A DNA stretch of 64,000 nt from Pseudonocardia halophobica (GTDB lineage: Bacteria; Actinomycetota; Actinomycetes; Mycobacteriales; Pseudonocardiaceae): positions 248,001 through 312,000 of the forward strand of contig NZ_BSFQ01000003.1 in NCBI RefSeq assembly GCF_027922425.1, read 5' to 3'. How positions within the stretch are numbered: the stretch's first letter is position 1; each line of letters begins with the position of its first letter. The notes beneath the pieces are model-generated. The model was not told where the DNA came from. It made no database searches and saw nothing but the letters and a program-made list of their open reading frames with translations. Shown in pieces: positions 19,864 through 28,835 of this stretch. The translations under genes were made by a program, and so were the position numbers.

Positions 19864-22287
19864 CGTCGTCCCCGATGCCCGGCGCCGGGTGCGGCGACCC
19901 GCACGGGAGCGACGCGGGGCCGGGAGCGGGTCCCCGCGGGCGACCAGCTGGTCGTCGCGCGTGAAGGCCACGTCGCCCGACTGGTCCGTGCGCCGCACGA
20001 CGGCCCCCGACGCCTCCAGGAGGTCCAGCAGGCCCGGGTTCGGGTGCCGGTAGGAGTTGCCCGCACCCACGCTGACCAGGGCGACCCGAGGCGCGACGGC
20101 CCGCAGGAAGTCCGGATTGGTCGAGCGGGAGCCGTGGTGGGGCACCTTGAGCACCTCCGCCCGCAGGTCCGCGCCGCTGTGCAGGAGGTCGGCCTGGGCG
20201 TCGAGCTCGACGTCGCCGGTCAGCAGGATCCGGCCGGCCGGTGTGGTCGCCCGGAGGACGACGGACGTGTTGTTCACGGCGGTTCCGTCCTCGCCGTCGA
20301 CGTACTCCGGCGCGCGGTCCGGTGCCAGGACGTCGAGCGTGAGGGCGGGCCATGCGAGGCGACGACCCGCGGTCAGCTCGAGCACCGGCGCGCCGGCGCC
20401 CGCCGCCTGCTGCGCGATCCGCCGCAGGGCCCCGGCCGGCTCGTGCGCCGGCCCCAGGGCGACCCCGCCGGCCGCCCGGCCGCGCAGCGCCCCCGCGAGG
20501 CCGCCCATGTGGTCGGCGTGCAGGTGCGTGACCACCACGAGCGCCAGCGCGTCGACGCCGAGTCGGCGCAGACAGGCATCCGTGGGGCCGTCGTCCGGAC
20601 CGACGTCGACGAGGACCGCCTGGCCCGGAACGCCCGTGGCGAGGACGAGCGCATCGCCCTGGCCGACGTCGCAGGCGACCACGACCCAGTCCGGGGGCGG
20701 CCAGCCGGGGCGGATCACGCGGGTGGGCACCAGGACCAGCGCCAGCCCGACCACGACCGCGAGGACGAGCAGCCGGGAGCGGCGGAACCGGAGGAGCACC
20801 ACCAGCACCAGCAGCACACCGGTCAGCAGGAGCGCGCCACCCACGCCGGCCGGCCAGGGCAGGACTGCTCCGGGGATCGCCGCGGCGCGGTCGGCCACCA
20901 GCACGAGCCACGCCACCGCCGGCCCGGCGAGCCATGCGCATACGGTGGCCAGGCCGGGTGCCAGCGGGGAGACCACGGCGGCGAGCACGCCCAGGACCGT
21001 CGCCGGCGCGACCGCCGGCACCACGAGCAGGTTCGCCAGCACGGTCACGAGGCTGAGCTGGCCGCTCAGACCGGCGATCAGCGGAGCCGTGGCGACGCAC
21101 GCGGCCGCCGGGACCGCGAGCATCTCGGCGGCACCCTGCGGCACACCACGCCGCTGCAGTGCCGCGGACCAGCCCGGCGCGACCAGGACGAGGGCTGCCG
21201 TCGCGAGGACGGACAGGGCGAAGCCGAGGTCGACCGCGAGCGCCGGATCGACGACCAGCAGCACCAGCACGGCCGCGGCCACGGCCGGAACCGCTGAGCG
21301 GCCCCGTCCGAGCGCGAGCGCCAGCAGCACGATGCCGCCCATGACCGCGGCCCGTACGACACTGGGTGAGGGCCGGGCGAGCACCACGAAGCCGACCACG
21401 GCGGCCCCGGCCAGCACCGCGGATAGGCGGGGATCGGCCCGGAACAGGCGGAGCAGGCCGAGCACGGCCCCGCCGACGATCGCGAGGTTCGCACCGGAGA
21501 CCGCGGTGAGGTGGGTGAGACCCGCGGCCCGGAAGTCCTCCTCCACCTCGGTCGACTGCTCGCGGGTGTCGCCGACCGCGAGGCCGGGCAGCAGGCCCGC
21601 CGAGTCCTCCGGCAGCACGTCGGCGGCCCGCCGCAGGCCGTCGCGGAGTGCTCCGGCCGCGGTCTGCCACCACGGCGGCGGGCCAACGGCCGTCGGGGAT
21701 CCGCGCACCCGCAGCACCGCGATGGTGAGGTCGGCCCGCTGAGCAGGGAGGAGCAGGCCCTCGGCAGTGACCGTCTGGCCCGGGAGGAGGCCGCTCCACC
21801 CCTCGGCGGGCGCCAGCAGCAGGACGCGACCGCCCGACCGCCACTCCCCCGCACCGACCGTCGCGGTCTCCAGCTCGGCCTCGACCAGCATCCGGTCCGC
21901 TCCGAAGTCCGCGCCGTAGGCGGGGCCGCGCAGGGGCCGTGGGTCGTCGGTCAGCGTGACCCGCAGGACGGCGGCCGATCCGCGCTCGGCGGCGGCGCGC
22001 AGCGGGTGGTCGTGGACGTGGAGGGCGTGCAGGCCTGCGAGCAGCCCCACGGCCAGGGCGCACCCGGAGGCGGCGAGCATGGCGTGCCGGGTGCGGCCCG
22101 GTGCTCGACGAGTCGTCGTGATGAGCGTGGCCAGGGCGACAGTGGAGGCGACCAGCGCGGCGAGCGGTCCTGCGAGTACCGCGCAGAGCACGGCCGCCCA
22201 TGCGGCGAGGGCCGCCGGGACCAGGCGCAGGTCCGGCCGGGCCCGTGGTTCCTCGGCGACCGCCCGGCGCTCCTCGGGGGTCCTCAT
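19864..22287 (-). CDS. comEC: ComEC/Rec2 DNA-uptake channel; 3' end undefined (no stop codon)
   Basis: Inner-membrane DNA translocase of natural-competence type, homologue of Rv2414c. The order is N-terminal membrane helices, an OB-like DUF4131 part, the competence domain (GLTHLTAVSGANLAIV, then many helices), and a metallo-beta-lactamase domain with THLHADHMGG, GDVELDAQ and VPHHGSRSTNPDF, ending with the usual VAFTRDDQLVARGDP. After this the frame never closes: on the minus strand no stop exists in any of the three frames until 19717, and in this frame not until 17095, deep in holA. I set the end arbitrarily before the thrC terminator. Its ATG overlaps the comEA stop (ATGA, 22287-22284). Confidence 0.8.
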
Positions 22288-23396
22288 ACGGTCACCAGCT
22301 CCCGGAGCTGGGCGAAGCGGCGCTCGCCGATGCCCTCCACCTCGCGCAGCTGGTCGACGCGGGCGAAGCGGCCGTTGCGGGTGCGCCAGTCGACGATGCG
22401 TTGCGCGGTCACCGGCCCGACGCCCGGCAGCGCGTCCAGCTGCTCGACGGTCGCGTGGTTGAGGTCGATCTTCCCGGCGGGCCCCACACTGGCGGCGTCA
22501 CCGCCGGTCGGTGCGGGACCGGACGCGGCACCGCCGGCGTCCGCTGCGGCCGGGACGCCGACCGCCACCTGCTCGCCGTCGGCGACACGGCGCGCGAGGT
22601 TGAGAGTCGCGAGGTCGGTACCGGGCACCGCACCACCGGCGGCCTCGAGCACGTCGGCCACGCGAGAGCCGTCCGGAACACGGACGAGACCCGGACGACG
22701 GACCTTCCCCGACACACTGACGACGAGCTCGGTCGGCGCTGCCGTGGGCGGAGCGGAGGTGACGGGGCTCGACTCGACCGCAGTGTTCAGCGAGACCGCG
22801 GGCAGCGGGGGCACCTGCTCCGCGCGGGGTCGTGCGCTCCAGACCCCGACGGCCGCCACCACGGCCGCCACGGCCGCGACCAGGACCAACGCGAGTGCTC
22901 CCGCGCGGCCGGGGTCGAGTCGGGAGCTGCGCCACGCAGCGGGTACCCAGCGCGAGGCGACGCGGGTGAGCCGGCTCGGCCGGCTGCCGGGATTCCGCGA
23001 CCCCTGCTCCTCGTCGGCGTAGTCGTCGGAGTACTCGTCGGCCGACTCGTGGTGGTCGTCCGCCGGCTCGTCGACCTCGGCGAGCAGGGCGGCGAAGTGC
23101 GGGTTGCCGGACGCGTAGCGGAATGGCTCGTCGCGAATCTGGTCGGCTGTCCCGCCGGGAGTCAGGGGCAGCGGGAGGGTGGGTGGATCGTCGGCGACGA
23201 GGTCGGGGTTCAGAGGCATGGCCGGCCGGAAGACCTGAGGAAGTGGGCGGTGGCGAGGGACCTGCGCAGGCGGGGTTCTCGGTGCCGGGATCTCCTCGCC
23301 GCCCCGCTCCGTCGCCGGGTAGGGGCGGCCCACGGGTGTCCCGAGCACCGCGGACAGCCGCGCCGCGGATCGGGTGTTCGGGGAGCTCCGTGCCAC
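22284..23396 (-). CDS. comEA: ComEA-like DNA-binding competence protein
   Basis: About 370 residues. A long disordered, acidic and Pro-rich N-terminal half precedes one membrane helix (AGALALVLVAAVAAVVAAVG), an SLBB/soluble-ligand segment (VSVSGKVRRPGLVRVPDGS) and a C-terminal double helix-hairpin-helix (IDLNHATVEQLDALPGVGP and VDQLREVEGIGERRF) that binds DNA outside the membrane for delivery to ComEC. The GTG at 23396 is chosen because TAGCGT (minus strand 23409-23404) lies 7 bases upstream; an ATG at 23219 is a possible alternative. Overlaps comEC by 4 bases. Confidence 0.85.
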   Translation of the reverse strand: MARSSPNTRSAARLSAVLGTPVGRPYPATERGGEEIPAPRTPPAQVPRHRPLPQVFRPAMPLNPDLVADDPPTLPLPLTPGGTADQIRDEPFRYASGNPHFAALLAEVDEPADDHHESADEYSDDYADEEQGSRNPGSRPSRLTRVASRWVPAAWRSSRLDPGRAGALALVLVAAVAAVVAAVGVWSARPRAEQVPPLPAVSLNTAVESSPVTSAPPTAAPTELVVSVSGKVRRPGLVRVPDGSRVADVLEAAGGAVPGTDLATLNLARRVADGEQVAVGVPAAADAGGAASGPAPTGGDAASVGPAGKIDLNHATVEQLDALPGVGPVTAQRIVDWRTRNGRFARVDQLREVEGIGERRFAQLRELVTV

Positions 23397-23638
23397 GCCC
23401 GCGACGCTAGGGCCGCCGACACCCCTTTCCCGGACGACTGCGTCAGCTGTGGACGGAGAGGGCGGGGTGGGGACAACGCCATCCACACGGACCTCAGGAG
23501 CGCCGCCTCTGTCGGGGGTGTCGGGCAGGATGGGGCGGGATGCGTCGGCGCCGAGGTCGGGTCTGGTGAGGTACGGCTCAGGCAGACGAGCCCGGGTGCA
23601 GTGCCTGGGCACAACATCGCCGGCTGCGTTCCGCACCG

Positions 23639-24705
23639 AAGATCGCTGGTGGCGGTACTTGACGGCCGCCCGTGGCCGTCAGGCGTCACAGGTCATGATC
23701 ATGTTGAATTGCGCGGCCGTCACGGGCGGTCCTTGGCGCCGGCCGTCACACGAGATCGCCGGTCGCGGCACATCCCGGCCACTCCTGGCCGCCAGGCACC
23801 GCAGGAGGTGATCATGCACGCGGGCGGCACAGCGACTCGGATCTCGGTGCTCCGAGCCGCTCCCCCGAGATCGCCAGTCCGTCATGTCCCGGCACTATTG
23901 GCGGCCAGACACCGCAAGTGGTGATCATGATGGTGACCGGCGCGACAGCCCGGATCTCGGTGCTCTGGGCCGCTCCCTAGATCGCCGGTCGCGTCACATC
24001 CCGGCCACCACCAGCCTCCAAGTACCGCAGACGGTGATCATGGTGGCTCGGCGGAAGCGCGAGCGGGCTTCCACGCCGGATGTCGCACAAGATCGGCAGT
24101 GCCGACCCGTCGCGGCTGCCGGAGCCGCGGTCATGGTCCACGAGTGGCGATCATGTTCCGTCGCAGCCAGGAGCCCGACATCGGGCAAGGGCAGGGCTCA
24201 AGATCGGCGATAGCGCTATTACACGGCTGCCGGAGCCGCCGTCATGGTCCGCAAGCAGCGATCATGCGCCGTCGCGGTGAGGGAGCCCGGGCTTCGGGCA
24301 CGGAGAGTGCTCAAGATCGGCATTAGCGCTACTACACGGCCGCGGGAGCCGCCGTCATGGTCCACAAACAACGATCATGCTGTGTCGCCGCGTCTGCAAG
24401 ATCGGCGTCAGCGCTACTACACGGCTGCGGGAGGCACCGCCATGGTCCGCAAAGGGCGATCATGCTGCGTCGCGGCGTCATGGAGACCCAGCTTCGGGGC
24501 GGAGCCTCGCCCAAGATCGCCGGTAGTGGTTCATGGCTCTGCCCGTCGCGCCTGATGCGCCGCTGACGGTGATCATGCGGCAGCGCCGTCACCCGCAGTG
24601 GCGTCGCCGCAGACCGGATCAATCGGCCGCCTGCACATGATCGGCGGTTGCGGTGCGACGCGGCCACCCCTGGCCGCCATGCACCGCGGGCAAATGACCA
24701 TGTGA
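23639..24705. repeat. Noncoding array of ten ~111-bp degenerate units with paired GATC motifs
   Basis: The 1.4-kb gap between comEA and degV (23397-24809) holds no credible gene; most of it is a degenerate repeat. AGATCG (or TGATCG in the last unit) recurs at 23640, 23753, 23868, 23979, 24090, 24201, 24314, 24399, 24514 and 24638: steps of 113, 115, 111, 111, 111, 113, 85, 115, 124. Each is followed 55-59 bases later by GATCATG (GACCATG in the last unit). In the middle units the two motifs read CAAGATCG and CGATCATG, a near-perfect inverted pair bounding a ~68-bp element rich in internal hairpins. Between elements lie 26-67 bases of less conserved sequence. Bases 23397-23638 are only the comEA upstream region. 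Confidence 0.85.
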
Positions 24706-24809
24706 CCGCGGAGGGCACGGACCGGCCTACGCATGGTCGCTCGAATCAGCAGCTGCGGTCCGCCGCAGCCGCCAGGTACCGCGACCGGCGATCGTGGACG
24801 CGGAGCCGC

Positions 24810-25799
24810 CTACGCTCGTGGCACCACCACGACCCCCAGGGCGCCGTTGCCGACGTGGGCGCCGATGACGGCGCTGATCTCGGAGACCACGGGGCGGGGG
24901 GAGGCGGGGAGGCGTTCGGCGAGGCGGTCCGCGAGCTCCTCGGCACGCTCGGGGACGCCGAGGTGGTGCACCGCGAGATCGGCCTCGGCGCCGGCGGCGG
25001 CGACCGCGTGCTCGACGAGCCGCTGGGTGGCGCGGGCGGAGGTGCGGACCTTCTCCAGGGCGGTGATGCGGCCGTCGACCAGGTGGAGCAGCGGCTTGAC
25101 GGCGAGGACGGTGCCCAGCACCGCGGCCGCCGTCCCGATCCGGCCGCCGCGGCGGAGCCGGTCGAGCTCGTCCACGCAGAAGATCACCCGGCACCGGGCG
25201 GCCACGGCCGCGGCGGCGGCCTCGACGTCGGCCGGGTCCGCGCCCTCGGCGGCGGCGCGGTCGGCGGCGAGGACCGCGAACCCCAGGCCCATGCCCAACG
25301 CCCGCGAGTCGACGACCCGGACCCGGCCCGGGTCGACCTCCTCGGCGGCGAGCCGCGCCGCGTCCCACGTGCCCGACAGCTCACGGGACAGGTGCACGGA
25401 GACGACCGCGGACGCCCCCGCCGCGAGCAGGTCGCGGTAGGTCTCGGCGAACGCCTCCGGGGTGGGGCGCGAGGTCTGGACGTCCAGCCTGCGGTCGGCG
25501 ATCGCCGCGCTCAGCTCGCCCGGGCCGATGTCGACGCCGTCGCGCACCACGCGGTCGCCCAGCCGCACCTCGAGGGGCACGACGCGCACGGCTCCGGCCA
25601 GCGAGGACGGCAGGTCGGCGGTCGAGTCGGTCACCACCGCGACGCGGCCCGCCACCTCCTCGGCGCCGGCCCGGCCCGCTGCGTCCGCAGGCGCCTCGGC
25701 GCCGTCGGGCGCGGTGTCCTCCGCGCCCTCGGGGTCGGTCGCGCGGTCGGCTCGCTCGGTCACCGCTGCGGACCGCGGGTCGAGTGCGGAATCGGGCAC
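24810..25799 (-). CDS. DegV-family fatty-acid-binding protein
   Basis: A 329-residue protein. After an acidic, Ala/Pro-rich leader of about 55 residues comes the DegV core: VAVVTDSTADLP, the TSRPTPEAFAETYRDLL segment, VVSVHLSRELSGTWDAAR (lipid carboxylate site) and the C-terminal domain with RLRRGGRIG and HHLGVPERAEELADRL. DegV/FakB proteins carry fatty acids to a kinase; no FakA partner is seen here. Homologue position matches Rv2417c. GTG 25799 follows TAGGTT (25812-25807) by 7 bases, so leaderless. It is bracketed by two GATC-centred repeat arrays. Confidence 0.88.
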   Translation of the reverse strand: MPDSALDPRSAAVTERADRATDPEGAEDTAPDGAEAPADAAGRAGAEEVAGRVAVVTDSTADLPSSLAGAVRVVPLEVRLGDRVVRDGVDIGPGELSAAIADRRLDVQTSRPTPEAFAETYRDLLAAGASAVVSVHLSRELSGTWDAARLAAEEVDPGRVRVVDSRALGMGLGFAVLAADRAAAEGADPADVEAAAAAVAARCRVIFCVDELDRLRRGGRIGTAAAVLGTVLAVKPLLHLVDGRITALEKVRTSARATQRLVEHAVAAAGAEADLAVHHLGVPERAEELADRLAERLPASPRPVVSEISAVIGAHVGNGALGVVVVPRA

Positions 25800-25825
25800 G
25801 GGGCCGAACCTAGAACCTCTCCAGT

Positions 25826-26235
25826 CGATCTCCAACCGGCTGCGCCGGTCGACGTCGCCGGCCGCTCACGACCCGCCGGGCCGCTCGCCGCCCACAGGAT
25901 CGATCGCCCCTCGCGAAGCCGACCGCACCTGCGACGCCGATCGCCCGCAGGGCCGACCGCCGTCTGCGGAGCCGATCGCCGCCCGCAGAGTCGATCGCCA
26001 CATGCACAGTCGATCGTCGCTGACGGGGCGGATCACGTTACACAGCAGAGCACGCTCGGCGGAGCCGATCGTCGAGCCCGCTCGCGCCCGCAGACCCGAT
26101 CACGAGCGGAGAAGCGAAAAACGAGGACGGAAGCCGATTACGAGACAGAAGCCGACCACGAGCACAGAAGCCGACCACGAGCGGAACGGCCGAGTTCCCG
26201 CTCACGGGCGGCAGGCCGCCTTCCCCGCCGATCAC
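25826..26235. repeat. Noncoding array with ~19-bp period centred on CCGATC
   Basis: The 432-base gap between degV and octT contains recurrent CCGATCRCC-like words. CGATC/CGACC/GGATC cores start near 25826, 25901, 25920, 25938, 25954, 25973, 25992, 26011, 26030, 26066, 26097, 26135, 26153, 26172 and 26229; steps are 16-19 or near multiples (31-38, 57, 75). Typical unit: GCAGAGTCGATCGCCACAT. The last units change to GAAGCCGACCACGAGCACA. Because the period is not a multiple of three and frames drift, this is not a protein repeat. Confidence 0.8.
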
Positions 26236-27101
26236 GCCTCCACAGACGCAGGACCAGGCGCGCCGACGACGGTCTCCCCCAGCTCACGAGATCCCACGGA
26301 ACCGTGTACCCGAGCGAGCTCTCCCCGCACCAGCTCGGCGAGCGTCTCCCCCACCCGCCGGTGCGCCTCCCAGCCCCAGTGCATCCCGTCGGGGTTGCCG
26401 CGTCCGCCCAGGACGTGCCCGGCGACCAGGGTGGGCGCGTCGAGCACCCGCACCCCGTGCGCGTCGGCCCAGATCCGGGTGGCCCGCTCGGCCGCCGCCC
26501 GCCCGGCGTGCACCCCGCCGTAGACCGCGGCCCGGTGCACCGAGGGCAGCATCGCGACGACCGGGAGCCCGGGCCGCAGCGCCGTCACGGCGGCACGGCA
26601 CCGTTCCAGGTACGACACCGTGAGCCGCGGGGGCAACGCCACCGGCCCACCGCCGGGCAGCGCCGCGAACGCGCGCGACAGCCACGGCTGGGCGCGTAGG
26701 TATCCGTCCCGCACCCGCGCGCGGACGGAGGCGGGCCGCAGGACCGGGATCAGTTCCCGCAGCGACGTGGGCAGGGGCGAGGGCAGTGCGTCCATCCCGC
26801 CCACCCCGAGCACCAGCGCATCGATCCGCGGCATCGCCGCCCACACCCGCGGGTCGTGGGTCAGCGCGTGCCAGGCGTGCCGCGCCGTCCAGCCGATCCC
26901 GGCGACGAGCTCGACCCGCCCGCCGAGCGCGGCCGCGGCGACCTGCGGCCAGATCCGCGGGTGGTCGGCGGGTTCGGCCCGCTCGGGGCCGTGGAAGGCG
27001 AGCGAGTCGCCGAGGACCAGCAGCGTCGAACGGGATGGGCGGATCACCCCGTGTCCGGAGGCGCTCCGGCTCGGGGCCAATGGGTCCTCAGGAGGTGACA
27101 C
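26232..27101 (-). CDS. octT: SGNH-fold diglucosylglycerate octanoyltransferase homologue
   Basis: A 289-residue SGNH/GDSL protein. Block I is LVLGDSLAFHGP with the nucleophilic Ser; the oxyanion Gly and Asn-like blocks are GIGWTARHAWHAL and VLGVGGMDALP; the catalytic Asp/His pair is NPDGMHWGWEAH. By position and motifs it corresponds to mycobacterial Rv2418c (OctT), which octanoylates diglucosylglycerate early in methylglucose lipopolysaccharide synthesis. The GTG at 27101 overlaps gpgP by 14 bases; GTG 27047 is an alternative just before the first strand. The partner gpgP acts in the same pathway. Confidence 0.82.
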   Translation of the reverse strand: MSPPEDPLAPSRSASGHGVIRPSRSTLLVLGDSLAFHGPERAEPADHPRIWPQVAAAALGGRVELVAGIGWTARHAWHALTHDPRVWAAMPRIDALVLGVGGMDALPSPLPTSLRELIPVLRPASVRARVRDGYLRAQPWLSRAFAALPGGGPVALPPRLTVSYLERCRAAVTALRPGLPVVAMLPSVHRAAVYGGVHAGRAAAERATRIWADAHGVRVLDAPTLVAGHVLGGRGNPDGMHWGWEAHRRVGETLAELVRGELARVHGSVGSRELGETVVGAPGPASVEA

Positions 27102-27714
27102 CGATGTTGTACCCGGACAGCCGCCAGCGCGGGTGGTCCGCGCGCCGCGCGACGACCGCCCACTTGCAGTTGCCCATGCCGCCGATGATCGGCCAGACGG
27201 TCTCGGGCAGGTCCAGCAGCCCGGAGACCAGGCCGCCGATCATCCCGCCGTGCGCCACGATCAGCAGGGACTGCGAGCCGGGCTCCTCGGCCAGGTCGAC
27301 GTCGATCTCCTCGACGACCGGCAGCGACCGCCGGACGACGTCGACGCGGGACTCCCCGCCCGGCGGCGTCCAGCGCGGATCGCCGCGCCATTCCGCGATC
27401 TGCCCCGGGTAGTCGACCTCGACCTCGTCGACGCGGCGGCCCTGCCACTCCCCCAGGTGCGTCTCACGCAGCCGCTTGTCGAGCTTGACCGGCAGCCCGA
27501 GGACGTCGGCGATGGTGTTCGCGGTGTCGACGGCGCGGGTCAGGTCTGAGCTGACGACACGGTCGAAGGGCATGGCGCCGAGCACCGGGGCGGCCCGCAG
27601 CGCCTGCTCGCGGCCCTCCTCGGTGAGCTGGGAGTCGATGTGGCCCTGCATGCGGCCGGCGACGTTGTAGTCCGTCTGCCCGTGCCGCAGCAGCACGACC
27701 CGCCGGAGAGTCAC
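27088..27714 (-). CDS. gpgP: Histidine phosphatase; glucosyl-3-phosphoglycerate phosphatase homologue
   Basis: A 208-residue histidine phosphatase-superfamily protein with the phospho-His motif LLRHGQTDYN, the SSDLTRAVDTA segment, RLRETHLGEWQG and the second His in VAHGGMIGG. In mycobacteria the gene in this position (Rv2419c) dephosphorylates glucosyl-3-phosphoglycerate to glucosylglycerate, precursor of methylglucose lipopolysaccharide. GTG 27714 overlaps the rsfS stop (GTGA), so it is co-translated with rsfS and followed by octT. It was formerly annotated as phosphoglycerate mutase. Confidence 0.88.
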   Translation of the reverse strand: MTLRRVVLLRHGQTDYNVAGRMQGHIDSQLTEEGREQALRAAPVLGAMPFDRVVSSDLTRAVDTANTIADVLGLPVKLDKRLRETHLGEWQGRRVDEVEVDYPGQIAEWRGDPRWTPPGGESRVDVVRRSLPVVEEIDVDLAEEPGSQSLLIVAHGGMIGGLVSGLLDLPETVWPIIGGMGNCKWAVVARRADHPRWRLSGYNIGVTS

Positions 27715-28097
27715 TCCGACTCCTCGGCCGGGGTGGTGCGGGCCTCGGGGAAGTCGAGGGCCGGGCAGTCCTTCCACAGCCGGTCCAGCCCGTAGAACCC
27801 GCGCTCGTCCGTGTGCTGGACGTGCACGACGACGTCCGTGTAGTCCAGCAGGACCCACCGGCCCTCGCGGGTGCCCTCGCGGCGGGTCGGCTTCACGCCG
27901 TGCTCGCGGAGCTTCTCCTCCACCCCGTCGACGATTGCCTGGACCTGCCGCTCGTTGGGCGCCGAGGCGAGGACGAAGCAGTCGGTGATCACGAGCTGCC
28001 CCGACACGTCGAGCACGACGATGTCCTGGGCGAGCTTGTCCGCGGCGGCGGCCACCGCCACCCGGGCGATCTCCACCGCCTCTGCCGTTGCCGCCAC
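27711..28097 (-). CDS. rsfS: Ribosomal silencing factor RsfS
   Basis: A 128-residue RsfS/Iojap protein that binds L14 and blocks subunit joining in starvation. Visible family segments are DIVVLDVSGQLVITDCFVLASA (split), VDGVEEKLREHGVKPTRREG and WVLLDYTDVVVHVQHTDERGFYGLDRLW (split). The GTG at 28097 has a good ribosome site (GGAGGGAGG about 4-8 bases upstream). It lies 75 bases after nadD and overlaps gpgP, the same order as in mycobacteria. Confidence 0.94.
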   Translation of the reverse strand: MAATAEAVEIARVAVAAAADKLAQDIVVLDVSGQLVITDCFVLASAPNERQVQAIVDGVEEKLREHGVKPTRREGTREGRWVLLDYTDVVVHVQHTDERGFYGLDRLWKDCPALDFPEARTTPAEESE

Positions 28098-28171
28098 GCG
28101 GCCTCCCTCCGCGACGGCCGGACCTCGGCCTCGCAGCCCCAGTGTCGCAGGCCGCGCCGGGTGGGTCCGGT

Positions 28172-28786
28172 TCAGGCCGGGATACCGGTTCCCGCGGGCG
28201 CGTCCGGGGTGTAGAGCCGGCGCTTCGAGATGTACTGGACCACCCCGTCGGGCACGAGATACCAGACCGGCCGGCCGGCGGCGACGCGGTCGCGGCAGTC
28301 CGTCGACGAGATGGCCATGGCCGGCACCTCGACGAGCGTGACGGCTCCCTTGGGCAGGTGCGCGTCGGCCAGCTCGTAGCCGGGACGGGTCACGCCGACG
28401 AAGTGCGCCAGCGTGAACAGCTCCTCGACCTTGTGCCAGGACAGGATCTGGGAGAGGGCGTCGGCACCGGTGATGAAGTACAGCTCGGCGTCGGGCACCG
28501 CGGCGTGGATGTCCGCCAGGGTGTCGGCGGTGTAGGTCGGGCCGCCGCGGTCGATGTCCACCCGGCTCGTCATGAACCGCGGGTTCGACGCCGTGGCGAT
28601 CACCGTCATCAGGTACCGGTCCTCGGGCGGGCTCACCGCCCTCGCCGACTTCTGCCACGGCTGCCCCGTCGGCACGAACAGGACCTCGTCGAGCGCGAAC
28701 CGGTCGGCGACCTCGCTGGCCGCCACCAGGTGGCCGTGGTGGACGGGGTCGAACGTCCCGCCCATCACCCCGATCTTGCGCTGCAT
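28172..28786 (-). CDS. nadD: Nicotinate-nucleotide adenylyltransferase
   Basis: A 204-residue nucleotidyltransferase making deamido-NAD from NaMN and ATP. It has the [12 protein letters not shown] motif at the N-terminus, [20 protein letters not shown] for substrate binding, [16 protein letters not shown] and the [13 protein letters not shown] motif (usual SSTxxR). The ATG at 28786 is chosen because TATCCT (28798-28793) ends 6 bases upstream; the open frame extends further but before the promoter. It heads the nadD-rsfS-gpgP-octT unit. Confidence 0.96.
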   Translation of the reverse strand: MQRKIGVMGGTFDPVHHGHLVAASEVADRFALDEVLFVPTGQPWQKSARAVSPPEDRYLMTVIATASNPRFMTSRVDIDRGGPTYTADTLADIHAAVPDAELYFITGADALSQILSWHKVEELFTLAHFVGVTRPGYELADAHLPKGAVTLVEVPAMAISSTDCRDRVAAGRPVWYLVPDGVVQYISKRRLYTPDAPAGTGIPA

Positions 28787-28835
28787 CGCGGCAGGATATC
28801 CCGCCCCGGAGGCCCGGAACGGACACACCGCCGTC

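Noticed and set aside
23639..24705. CRISPR array
   Set aside because: Units are degenerate, the conserved motifs are short (7-8 bp) and separated by 55-59 bp of partly conserved sequence, and no cas gene is nearby.
24648..26699. Long plus-strand frames through degV and the second repeat array
   Set aside because: They run antisense to degV and through the 19-bp repeats with drifting frames; only Arg/Asp/Pro-rich shadow translation results.
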